24,651 nt of DNA, from positions 1 through 24,651 of the IMG/VR virus record IMGVR_UViG_3300047287_000390. One strand, 5' to 3'. Both the position numbers and the translations under genes were made by a program. This stretch comes from a virus. The stretch's first letter is position 1, and each line of letters opens with the position of its first letter. Of this stretch, positions 1-5,220 are shown piece by piece. The notes below the pieces were generated by a model, which was not told where the DNA came from, searched no databases, and saw nothing but the letters and a program-made list of their open reading frames with translations.

Positions 1-179
1 CTGGCGATGCGGTACGCTGCGGCCAGATCCCTTGCCAGCAGTACAGTCTCACGTGAGACAGTGCGGGCAGTGCTTGCCGCCAGGGCCCATACGTCAGCCC
101 AGGTGGTGGGAGCAGCCTGCAGCTCCTGGTACGCCTGCAGGATCTCGGCCTTGGTGGAGCGGGAGGTGATGGCGGTCAT
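1..179 (-). CDS. Small repeat-array protein, 3' end outside the window (paralogue of 1418-1654)
   Basis: Minus-strand gene whose C-terminus lies beyond the left edge; 59 residues are visible. It begins MTAITSRSTKAEILQAYQEL and is predicted to be mostly helical and soluble, with no signal peptide or membrane segment. About 46 of 59 positions match the 78-residue protein at 1418-1654, so the two arose by duplication. The ATG at 179 is preceded on its own strand by CCACACAGGAATCATCCC, giving an AGGA ribosome site. A copy of the inverted repeat begins 19 nt upstream. I recognise no characterised family and assign no function. Confidence 0.8.
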   Translation of the reverse strand, partial: MTAITSRSTKAEILQAYQELQAAPTTWADVWALAASTARTVSRETVLLARDLAAAYRIA

Positions 180-198
180 GGGATGATTCCTGTGTGGT

Positions 199-240
199 TT
201 GATCGTGATCAATCGACCGGGGGGCCGTTCACGCTCACGC
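199..240. repeat. Inverted repeat copy 1 (variant type)
   Basis: Member of the seven-copy family. The left half is TTGATCgtGATCAA, a perfect 6-bp palindrome around GT. The core GGGGGCCGTTCACG follows, and the right half carries TCACGC twice in direct orientation. The long-range arms GATCGTGA/TCACGCTC pair at 7 of 8 positions. It lies between the stop of the gene at 248-568 and the start of the gene at 1-179. Confidence 0.85.
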
Positions 241-247
241 TGTGCTC

Positions 248-568
248 CTACACTAGACAGATATCCTCGGACTTGTCAATGCACCAGTCCAGATATTCCT
301 GCTTGTCATTCTCCAGCACGGTAAATGACGGGGTCCGATCATCCTCAGGCGCCGGCTCGAAGCTGTAGACGATATGGGAGCCGGGGAACAGGGTCTCTTC
401 TAGGTGCTGACAGTATCTGGCAAGGTGCCAGTCAATCTCACCACCGTCTAGGAACAGTGGGTCGTCGCTCCAGCGACTGCTGCCGGCCCACCAGTCGCGA
501 ACTGCCAGATTGCCAGGGAAGACTCGAACTTTGTGATGCTTGTCAGCCCAGAAAGCGATGTGGATCAT
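248..568 (-). CDS. Hypothetical phage accessory protein, 106 aa
   Basis: The protein begins MIHIAFWADKHHKVRVFPGN and ends DWCIDKSEDICLV. It is acidic, rich in Trp and Asp, and has no signal peptide or membrane segment. The ATG at 568 follows AAAGGAC, a ribosome site with unusually short spacing. Repeat copy 2 starts 18 nt upstream, and repeat copy 1 begins about 8 nt beyond the stop, so the gene fills one repeat-to-repeat unit exactly. No family is recognised. Reality of the gene rests on its placement in the array, its start context and balanced protein composition; antisense frames here look like shadows. Confidence 0.7.
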   Translation of the reverse strand: MIHIAFWADKHHKVRVFPGNLAVRDWWAGSSRWSDDPLFLDGGEIDWHLARYCQHLEETLFPGSHIVYSFEPAPEDDRTPSFTVLENDKQEYLDWCIDKSEDICLV

Positions 569-586
569 GTCCTTTGTTTGAGTGGT

Positions 587-628
587 TTGATCGTGATCAA
601 TTGACCAGCGGGCCGTTCACGCTCACGC
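587..628. repeat. Inverted repeat copy 2 (variant type)
   Basis: Same subtype as copy 1: TTGATCgtGATCAA on the left, GGGCCGTTCACG core, and two direct TCACGC units on the right. Its right end abuts the TAA stop (630-632, read on the minus strand) of the next array gene. Confidence 0.85.
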
Positions 629-629
629 G

Positions 630-983
630 TTAACAATAGTATGGCCGCTCCTGCGGGAAAGCCTCGGCGAAACAATCCTCAAAGCAGGATCGGAAGTCGT
701 TGTCGTTGTGATGCGATACGGGCTCGTCGCTGCCAGGCACGAACCGGTAGCCGCCGTAACCGGTGTCCTTGGGGGTTGGCGCCTTGCCTTGCGTGTACGC
801 CAGCGTTGCGCCCTGCCGCATGGCAGCCATCTCATCGGGATTGGCCTCGGCGAGCCACTCCTCGAACTCCTGATCCGAGATCAGGACGGATTGCACCGGG
901 TGGCCGCATTCATACCACCAGCCGCCTTCCTCGGGCCCGCCGTAGGCCTGCCAGACCTCGTAAGTGTTCAGGTAGACAGTCAT
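630..983 (-). CDS. Hypothetical phage protein with GGPEEGGWWYECG motif, 117 aa
   Basis: The protein starts MTVYLNTYEVWQAYGGPEEG. The Gly/Trp-rich stretch GGPEEGGWWYECG at about residues 15-27 is the clearest feature; from memory, similar GGPEEGGWWY stretches occur in uncharacterised small proteins of diverse phages, but their function is unknown to me. Four Cys (C26, two around 100-104 and the terminal one) could bind metal or pair, which is speculation. The start ATG at 983 has a good ribosome site, CAGGGAG, 8 nt away, and repeat copy 3 lies 17 nt upstream. Cytosolic, no membrane segment. Confidence 0.82.
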   Translation of the reverse strand: MTVYLNTYEVWQAYGGPEEGGWWYECGHPVQSVLISDQEFEEWLAEANPDEMAAMRQGATLAYTQGKAPTPKDTGYGGYRFVPGSDEPVSHHNDNDFRSCFEDCFAEAFPQERPYYC

Positions 984-1000
984 GGGATACTCCCTGTGGA

Positions 1001-1039
1001 TTGATCGTGAGCAATGACCGGAGGGCCGTTCACGATCAA
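1001..1039. repeat. Inverted repeat copy 3 (canonical type)
   Basis: Perfect 10-bp arms TTGATCGTGA (1001-1010) and TCACGATCAA (1030-1039) around a 19-nt spacer with the conserved GGGCCGT. Downstream on the minus strand comes CCACAGGGAG, the ribosome site of the 630-983 gene. No T tract follows on either strand, so it is not an ordinary intrinsic terminator. Confidence 0.9.
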
Positions 1040-1045
1040 AGTATA

Positions 1046-1360
1046 TCAGCGCAGGCAGGCGTCGCGCAAGAGCTGCTGGTAACGGACTTCGCCGGGCAGG
1101 ATGGGGCTTGCCTTGGATGGCTCGCGGGCAGCTTCGAAACAGTCCAGCTCAGACCTCAGTTTCTTGGCCATGTCGCGCATCAGGGAAGCATCGGCCGCCG
1201 GGACGCGATGCACCAGAATCTCGCCCTGGTACAGGGTATCGTTCAGCGCTTCTGCCTTGGCGATGGCCTCTTCCATGGCCTGCCAAGCGTCGTCAAAGGC
1301 CTGGGCGTAGGCCTCGACAGCATTCGCGTCGGGGTGGATGGGGCAGAGGACTTCAGTCAT
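1046..1360 (-). CDS. Hypothetical helical phage accessory protein, 104 aa
   Basis: The protein begins MTEVLCPIHPDANAVEAYAQ and is Ala/Glu-rich and almost entirely helical in appearance, with heptad-like stretches at about residues 15-45 and 60-80. An upstream in-frame TTG inside the repeat would add 12 residues but has no ribosome site. The ATG at 1360 is preferred, with GGGAA upstream. Repeat copy 4 lies 22 nt upstream and copy 3 just beyond the stop. No family recognised. Confidence 0.72.
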   Translation of the reverse strand: MTEVLCPIHPDANAVEAYAQAFDDAWQAMEEAIAKAEALNDTLYQGEILVHRVPAADASLMRDMAKKLRSELDCFEAAREPSKASPILPGEVRYQQLLRDACLR

Positions 1361-1382
1361 GATGGGTGTTCCCGAATGATGG

Positions 1383-1421
1383 ATGATCGTGAGCAATGAC
1401 CGGCGGGCCGTTCACGATCAT
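1383..1421. repeat. Inverted repeat copy 4 (canonical type)
   Basis: Perfect 10-bp arms ATGATCGTGA (1383-1392) and TCACGATCAT (1412-1421) with a 19-nt spacer. Compared with copy 3, the outermost pair has switched from T-A to A-T while remaining complementary. The TGA inside this repeat is the stop codon of the gene at 1418-1654. Confidence 0.9.
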
Positions 1422-1654
1422 TTGGATCGTAGCACCGGCTGGCTGTAGATGTCAATCAGGTGGTCGGCCCAGCGCCGGGCAGTGCGGCCAGCAGCTACCA
1501 CATCCCTTGCCAGCAGTACTGTCTCGCGTGAGACTGTCTGCGCCGTGCCGCTGATCAGCGCCCAGGCATCGGCCCAGGTGGTAGGGGTGGCCTGCAGCTC
1601 CTGGTAAGCCTGCAGAATCTCAGTCTTGGTGGAGCGGGAGGTGATAACGGACAT
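1418..1654 (-). CDS. Small repeat-array protein, 78 aa (paralogue of 1-179)
   Basis: Begins MSVITSRSTKTEILQAYQEL and ends in SQPVLRSK. It is a soluble, helical protein; the segment TVSRETVLLARD (about residues 40-51) is identical in the truncated copy at 1-179. The ATG at 1654 has a strong ribosome site, CACAGGAG, 9 nt upstream; longer in-frame starts would have to begin inside or above repeat copy 5 and are unlikely. Its stop codon is the TGA supplied by repeat copy 4. The basic/helical make-up would allow DNA or protein binding, but no motif proves it. Function unknown. Confidence 0.82.
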   Translation of the reverse strand: MSVITSRSTKTEILQAYQELQATPTTWADAWALISGTAQTVSRETVLLARDVVAAGRTARRWADHLIDIYSQPVLRSK

Positions 1655-1672
1655 GGATGAAACTCCTGTGGA

Positions 1673-1711
1673 TTGATCGTGAGCAATGACCGGCGGGCCG
1701 TTCACGATCAA
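1673..1711. repeat. Inverted repeat copy 5 (canonical type)
   Basis: Perfect 10-bp arms TTGATCGTGA (1673-1682) and TCACGATCAA (1702-1711), 19-nt spacer identical to that of copy 4. It sits between the divergent starts of the minus-strand gene at 1654 and the plus-strand gene at 1765. Confidence 0.9.
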
Positions 1712-1713
1712 GA

Positions 1714-1741
1714 TTGACAACCAACCCACAACTGCTACACT
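1714..1741 (+). promoter_or_regulatory. Candidate sigma-70-type promoter for the gene at 1765
   Basis: A consensus -35 box TTGACA (1714-1719) is separated by 16 nt from TACACT (1736-1741), which matches four of six -10 positions. It starts immediately after repeat copy 5 and ends about 23 nt before the ATG. It is inferred from sequence only; the fair -10 box limits confidence. Confidence 0.45.
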
Positions 1742-1764
1742 GAACAAGTCACAGGGATCAACCC

Positions 1765-2259
1765 ATGAGAAACACTGAACGACTGTTCCTGATCGGGCTC
1801 ATTCCATTCACTGCGGTGCTGGGCCTGGTCGGCCATGAGCTGAGCAACATGGCCATTGAAGCCCAGGTCTCGCAAGCCGCTTACCAGTGTGAGATGGGCG
1901 ACGAGCGGGTCTGCTACAAGCTGGCGCTGTGGACTGGTGGCGACTGTGCTTCACCGCGCATGATCGGCGGTTGCCAGTCCGACAGCTACGTCAACGACAG
2001 CGAAATGATCGTGAGCAATCGACCTTTGGGGGCCGTTCACGATCAAGAAAAAGATTCGACCAGCGCTGAGCATAAAGAAAGGGCCCAATGCGGGCCCGTT
2101 TCGTTATACCGAACCACGCATCATCGCTCGACTTCATTGAAGTCAAGGGCCCACCTTTCGAGGGCTGCGATGCATTCGGGCAGGCTGAATCCCTCGATCG
2201 GTTCCAGCATGGCTCGGATCGGGTTAGATACGATCTCAACGCAGATCGGCGGCGCATAG
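1765..2259 (+). CDS. Small membrane-anchored or secreted moron-like protein
   Basis: The only plus-strand gene in the array. ATG 1765 follows CACAGGGATCAACCC, a good ribosome site. Residues 7-24 (LFLIGLIPFTAVLGLVGH) are hydrophobic and look like a signal anchor. The following region has four spaced Cys (YQCEMGDERVCY, then two more), suggesting an exported, disulphide-bonded domain. After about residue 78 the frame runs through repeat copy 6 and a hairpin and then overlaps the minus-strand gene at 2121, giving an Arg/Ser-rich tail that looks non-coding. The natural stop may have been lost when the repeat entered, or the assembly has an indel. Treat only the first ~80 residues as convincing. 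Confidence 0.5.
   Translation: MRNTERLFLIGLIPFTAVLGLVGHELSNMAIEAQVSQAAYQCEMGDERVCYKLALWTGGDCASPRMIGGCQSDSYVNDSEMIVSNRPLGAVHDQEKDSTSAEHKERAQCGPVSLYRTTHHRSTSLKSRAHLSRAAMHSGRLNPSIGSSMARIGLDTISTQIGGA
2005..2046. repeat. Inverted repeat copy 6 (canonical type, longer spacer)
   Basis: Arms TGATCGTGA (2006-2014) and TCACGATCA (2037-2045) are perfect over 9 bp; the spacer is 22 nt and contains a GGGGGCC run. The outer A/A pair no longer matches. The copy lies inside the open frame of the plus-strand gene at 1765. Confidence 0.85.
2074..2104. terminator. Intrinsic terminator between convergent genes
   Basis: GGGCCC-aatgc-GGGCCC forms a 6-bp GC stem (2081-2097). On the minus strand it is followed by TTTCTTTAT, a T-rich tail 24 nt past the stop of the gene at 2121. 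On the plus strand the tail GTTTCGTT is poorer, so termination may be bidirectional but is best for the minus strand. Confidence 0.65.
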
Positions 2260-2432
2260 CCTCGGATGCTGCTGAACTCAGTGCAGAGAATGGCAGGCAG
2301 GTGAGCCTTATCCATCAGCCAGTACAGGCCTTCGCCACGCCAATCCTCAAGCGCCCAGACGACGTACCACTGAAACAGCCCAGGCCGCCAGGGGTGGCTG
2401 CGGCGGGCCGACTCGAGGGGGAAGGAGATCAT
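2121..2432 (-). CDS. Hypothetical phage accessory protein, 103 aa
   Basis: Begins MISFPLESARRSHPWRPGLF. It is Trp-rich (WRPGLFQWYVVWALEDW at about residues 15-31) with no clear signal or transmembrane helix. A TTG start at 2492 would add 20 residues but lacks a ribosome site, whereas the ATG at 2432 follows AAGGGATTCAACCC. Unlike the other array genes its start is over 100 nt from its repeat (copy 7), so the leader is longer. It ends before the terminator at about 2097. No family recognised. Confidence 0.7.
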   Translation of the reverse strand: MISFPLESARRSHPWRPGLFQWYVVWALEDWRGEGLYWLMDKAHLPAILCTEFSSIRGYAPPICVEIVSNPIRAMLEPIEGFSLPECIAALERWALDFNEVER

Positions 2433-2546
2433 GGGTTGAATCCCTTGTTGCTCTGCCAGTATCGCCGTTCCTGTCGCTGGATTCTGTATCAACCGCTACA
2501 GTATCAGAGGAATTAATCGATTCGCTTGCAGCGATGACCCCGTGAA

Positions 2547-2586
2547 ATGATCGTGAGCAATCGACCTACGGGCCGTTCACGATCAT
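2547..2586. repeat. Inverted repeat copy 7 (canonical type)
   Basis: Perfect 10-bp arms ATGATCGTGA (2547-2556) and TCACGATCAT (2577-2586), 20-nt spacer. It is the last copy seen; none occurs in the tail genes to its right. Confidence 0.9.
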
Positions 2587-2762
2587 GCCGCTCGGGAGGA
2601 AGTGCTCGGTGCGCGGATGCGATCGAGTCAGCCCCCAATGTCCAGGTCCAGGGAGGGAGGGTACCCCCACCCCGATTCGCGGAAACGGTATTTCAGATTA
2701 CCCCCTCAGGAAATTTTTAGAAAAAACTGAAACCGGTAGACTAGGTCACTTGGATTAAGGCA
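2587..2762. other. Divergent intergenic region between accessory array and tail operon
   Basis: No gene seen. It contains GGGAGGGAGGG (2651-2661) directly followed by TA and a C-rich run, able to form a GC hairpin or a G-rich structure. An A/T-rich stretch (aaatttttagaaaaaactg) lies around 2710-2730. A -10-like TAGACT sits near 2737, but no convincing -35 is spaced from it. This is where transcription of the plus-strand tail genes could start if it does not come from further left. Confidence 0.4.
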
Positions 2763-2942
2763 ATGATCCATCCAGAGATGTCTGATAACGTGAAGGAAGT
2801 ATTTAAGGCGGTGGAGAATAGTGATATTGTATTAGTGATGTGTAAGGGATGCGGTCATCCTAGGCCGATCAATGCGGAGTATGCAGCATATGTAAAAGAT
2901 GGGATTGCGTCATGTCGTTTTTGTCGTGACGGGGGTGGGTAA
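2763..2942 (+). CDS. 59-residue zinc-ribbon-like microprotein
   Basis: Short gene, ATG at 2763, encoding MIHPEMSDNVKEVFKAVENS and then two CxxC knuckles: C27-K-G-C30 and C51-R-F-C54, about 20 residues apart. This is the layout of a minimal zinc ribbon, so it probably binds one zinc ion and could contact nucleic acid or protein. Its stop overlaps the next start (TAATG at 2940-2944), indicating translational coupling to the virion gene at 2942. AAGG lies very close to the ATG; the internal ATG at 2778 is an alternative. Role unknown; such ribbons occur in small phage proteins of many kinds. Confidence 0.72.
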   Translation: MIHPEMSDNVKEVFKAVENSDIVLVMCKGCGHPRPINAEYAAYVKDGIASCRFCRDGGG

Positions 2943-3460
2943 TGGCGAACGGTATTACCAGTCCATTGGGGTTCATTGCGAATTCCAGTATTATAATCAG
3001 TGATTACGGTACGGTGCTACCAGTAATTGAAGATGGCAGGTATGTGCATGATAATACAGCAACGCGATATTTAGTGAATGGATATTTAAAGCGCAGCCAA
3101 TCAAGTGGAACGGACAGTGGGGAGGATACGGATATTACAACGAATGACACGACTGGCGGCAATGTTACCAGTTATTTATATCGAGGATATTTACTAGGGT
3201 ACAGTGTAGTGGGATCAACGTTCCAGCATGGCCTAGACAATGAGGACAGTTTAACGTATCAGTCATTGGGTATTACGGTACCTAATTTTATCAGTAATTG
3301 CGGTAAGCAGCGTATCAGTTTACGATTTGGTGATTATTTAATGGATGGATATGTCCTCAGTATTGGCGGGACGTATGGTTCCAGGGGAATTGATGAGATC
3401 ATATATTCAGAGATCAGTGGTGTACCAATTGTTCTCAGGGGATCAAGTGTGAATGGGTAA
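2942..3460 (+). CDS. Virion-type protein, possible head-closure/neck component, 172 aa
   Basis: Starts MANGITSPLGFIANSSIIIS. Composition is Gly/Ser/Thr/Tyr-rich and beta-strand prone, with no membrane segment or coiled coil, as in many virion proteins. An acidic, low-complexity loop (about residues 55-74, SSGTDSGEDTDITTNDTTGG) interrupts it. The gene overlaps the zinc-ribbon gene by TAATG and the next gene by 8 nt. Its place just before a gp10-like tail completion gene is where a head-closure or neck protein is usually encoded; that assignment is from position only, and no family signature is recognised. Confidence 0.8.
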   Translation: MANGITSPLGFIANSSIIISDYGTVLPVIEDGRYVHDNTATRYLVNGYLKRSQSSGTDSGEDTDITTNDTTGGNVTSYLYRGYLLGYSVVGSTFQHGLDNEDSLTYQSLGITVPNFISNCGKQRISLRFGDYLMDGYVLSIGGTYGSRGIDEIIYSEISGVPIVLRGSSVNG

Positions 3461-3956
3461 TTCGAGTGAGTTCGGATTAAATTTACCGAATGAATTAACA
3501 AAATATGAAATCCAGGGCACGGCTAAGATTGGATTTTCAGCAAACATAAAATCAACCAGTAATATATCGGGAATTGGTTCAGGCATCAGTAGAAAATTAC
3601 GCAATGTGGATGCGGAATTTACGGTAATATTAGATCAAATATTACGAGAAGCGATCAGTTCAAGCACCTGGCAACTCAGGAATGGTGGTAGTGGGGATAT
3701 AATTGACAGTGGAGCGCTGTTAGCATCACAAAGTGTTACCAATACGGGTAGTGGTTTAAATATTAATTATGATGTACCGTATGCGGCATTAATTCATTAT
3801 GGTGGGTATATTGTACCATATGGCAATAAGAATGCGCAGCGTGTTTATATTCCAGCGAGGCCATGGGTTAGCACGGTTTTAGGTTCACAATTCAATGGAT
3901 ATGACATGTACCAGATATATCGGAATTTGGTTACAGCGGTAATAAAGAACTTATAA
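3453..3956 (+). CDS. Tail completion / neck protein, HK97 gp10-like
   Basis: 167 residues. The hallmark pattern of the HK97 gp10 (minor tail/tail-completion) family is visible: a DSGALL segment (85-90), the strand YAALIHYGGYI (110-120) and the C-terminal PARPW (134-138). Members cap the head-proximal end of the tail or link it to the head-closure ring in siphophages. Here it would act in the virion neck. AGGGG lies 11 nt upstream of the ATG, and the start lies 8 nt inside the preceding gene. An alternative reading is a related virion morphogenesis protein of the Mu gpG type, which shares the same hallmark. Confidence 0.78.
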   Translation: MGNSSEFGLNLPNELTKYEIQGTAKIGFSANIKSTSNISGIGSGISRKLRNVDAEFTVILDQILREAISSSTWQLRNGGSGDIIDSGALLASQSVTNTGSGLNINYDVPYAALIHYGGYIVPYGNKNAQRVYIPARPWVSTVLGSQFNGYDMYQIYRNLVTAVIKNL

Positions 3957-3994
3957 TTGGAACATTAATATGCTGTCTAATTTTGGGCAAATAT

Positions 3995-4618
3995 ATGATC
4001 AAGTTACCGTTTGTAATCGAACCACGCCGCAAACCAATTTTGGAGCGTATTGGCAGTGATGAATCGGGTTATATTGAAATTGAGCGTCGAGGTTATTTAA
4101 CAAGCGGGGAGAAGGCATTTGTACAGCAGGCAGTTTCGAGCGATGAGGGAACATTACGAATCATTGGATTATCACGTAAGGTAGCCACCAGTCAATCAAT
4201 TACATTAGAGGAAGCATACCGCAGTGTTATTGGGGTATTAGGTGGATCAGCATCGGATGATCCAAAATTAAAAGCAATCGAGGATGAATATTTTGAAGAA
4301 TTCAATGATGTATTAAATGTTTTGGCATTAATGCAATCAAAGGAGGAATTGATTACTGCTGTTTGCATGTTACGTTATCGAGTAGATCCGGATATTGATA
4401 TATCCTCAGTATTAGATTTACATCCGGACATTGTAAGTGGCCTAGGTCGGCTTTACAAGGATGAGGAATCGAAATCAGTTGAACGATTGATCCTAGCAGA
4501 AGAAGCAAGTAAACAAGAGGAAACGGAAGGTGCAGCAGATGAATCTGCAGTTGATGATCAAATTGATCTTGACAAGATGGAAAAAAAGCAAAGTCGCCGA
4601 ACTCGAGAGAGTATGTAA
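3995..4618 (+). CDS. Tail assembly chaperone, short (G-like) form
   Basis: The zero-frame product has 207 residues, starting MIKLPFVIEPRRKPILERIG. A mixed alpha/beta N-terminal part is followed by a helical region and an acidic Glu/Asp/Ala linker (about residues 165-195), ending KQSRRTRESM. Tail chaperones coat the tape measure during tail assembly and are absent from mature virions. The call rests on the -1 slippery site near its 3' end, which fuses it to the next frame exactly as in the lambda G/GT system. A TTG at 3983 is possible but the ATG at 3995 is preferred. Ribosome site is weak. Confidence 0.7.
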   Translation: MIKLPFVIEPRRKPILERIGSDESGYIEIERRGYLTSGEKAFVQQAVSSDEGTLRIIGLSRKVATSQSITLEEAYRSVIGVLGGSASDDPKLKAIEDEYFEEFNDVLNVLALMQSKEELITAVCMLRYRVDPDIDISSVLDLHPDIVSGLGRLYKDEESKSVERLILAEEASKQEETEGAADESAVDDQIDLDKMEKKQSRRTRESM

Positions 4619-5220
4619 TACCATTTGATGAATATTATTGGTATTTAAAGAAACAATATCCCGGTGATTTGGAGTTTACGCATTCCAATTACTGGGAGTT
4701 ACCCTATTGTTATATTATAGATGCGGTAAGTCATGCCAGATTACAGCGTCAGAAGGAGCTACATGAAAATGAAGTGCCGATGTCACTGTTGGCATATCAG
4801 CAAGCGGAGATGAATAGGGACCGTAAGAAGACGAAGAAACCATATCAAATAGATGATTTTTATTGTTATGCCCCGAGTGATCTCAGGGATTCGGTGGATG
4901 CAATATATGGTAGTGCTGCACTAGAATTGATTAAGATGGGATCATTCCCAAGGTGGGGATTGTATATGTATAAGGAGTTAACAGAAAATGCGGATAAGGT
5001 AAAAGCACCCCAGATATTGTGTTACCAATGTGAAACGGCCATACTACTAGCGCCCAAAATAATGGACAATATATGTAAAGGAATGTTAATAGCGCAAGAG
5101 GGTGCTTCCAACCGTATGCTGGAATTAACAGCGCCAAACGGTGATATGATACGCCTCAGAATGCCAGAAATCAATGGCAAAGTTGCCGCTCTGGAAAATT
5201 GTTACTTGGATATTGTATGA
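3995..5220 (+). CDS. Tail assembly chaperone, long (GT-like) -1 frameshift product, about 408 aa
   Basis: Reading the zero frame through AAG at 4586-4588 and shifting back one base continues as KAKSPNSREYVIPFDEYYWY and on to the TGA at 5218-5220, adding 210 residues. The second frame is open from 4573 but has no ATG before 4780, and its only earlier candidate is a TTG at 4669 without a ribosome site, so expression by frameshift is more likely than independent initiation. The T-like part has the segment YWELPYCYIIDA and a later DFYCYAP. In known systems the long form recruits tail tube protein to the chaperone-coated tape measure. The 3' end overlaps the antisense HNH gene by 50 nt. Confidence 0.68.
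4582..4612 (+). promoter_or_regulatory. Programmed -1 ribosomal frameshift site A_AAA_AAG
   Basis: The heptamer occupies 4582-4588, in register with the zero frame GAA AAA AAG. Twelve nt later ACTC-gaga-GAGT (4601-4612) can form a 4-bp stem closed by a GNRA loop, a weak candidate stimulator. No upstream Shine-Dalgarno-like stimulator is obvious. The zero frame stops 28 nt after the heptamer. A missing A in the seven-A run would mimic this. Confidence 0.7.

Noticed and set aside
1001-1039. Repeat copies as ordinary intrinsic terminators
   Set aside because: No T tract follows the stem on either strand; ribosome sites follow instead on the minus strand.
641-1399. Long plus-strand open frame (252 codons) across the accessory block
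   Set aside because: It is antisense to two supported minus-strand genes, runs through two repeat copies, and gives an Arg/Pro/Cys-rich translation typical of a GC-rich shadow frame.
2088-2516. Plus-strand open frame opposite the gene at 2121-2432
   Set aside because: It begins inside the terminator hairpin, has no ribosome site, and the minus-strand frame has better start context and composition.
199-2586. Integron gene-cassette array with attC sites
   Set aside because: The layout of one gene per hairpin is similar, but the repeats lack the GTTRRRY/RYYYAAC core sites and no integrase is visible.
199-2586. CRISPR array
   Set aside because: The repeats are separated by whole genes of about 300-400 nt rather than short uniform spacers, and no cas gene is present.
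3969-4058. 29-codon frame starting ATG CTG TCT before the chaperone gene
   Set aside because: Very short, out of frame with the chaperone, and without a ribosome site or recognisable product.
4669-5220. Independent 183-residue protein starting at TTG 4669
   Set aside because: There is no ribosome site, and the frame is open upstream across a perfectly placed -1 slippery heptamer, so a frameshift product is the better explanation.
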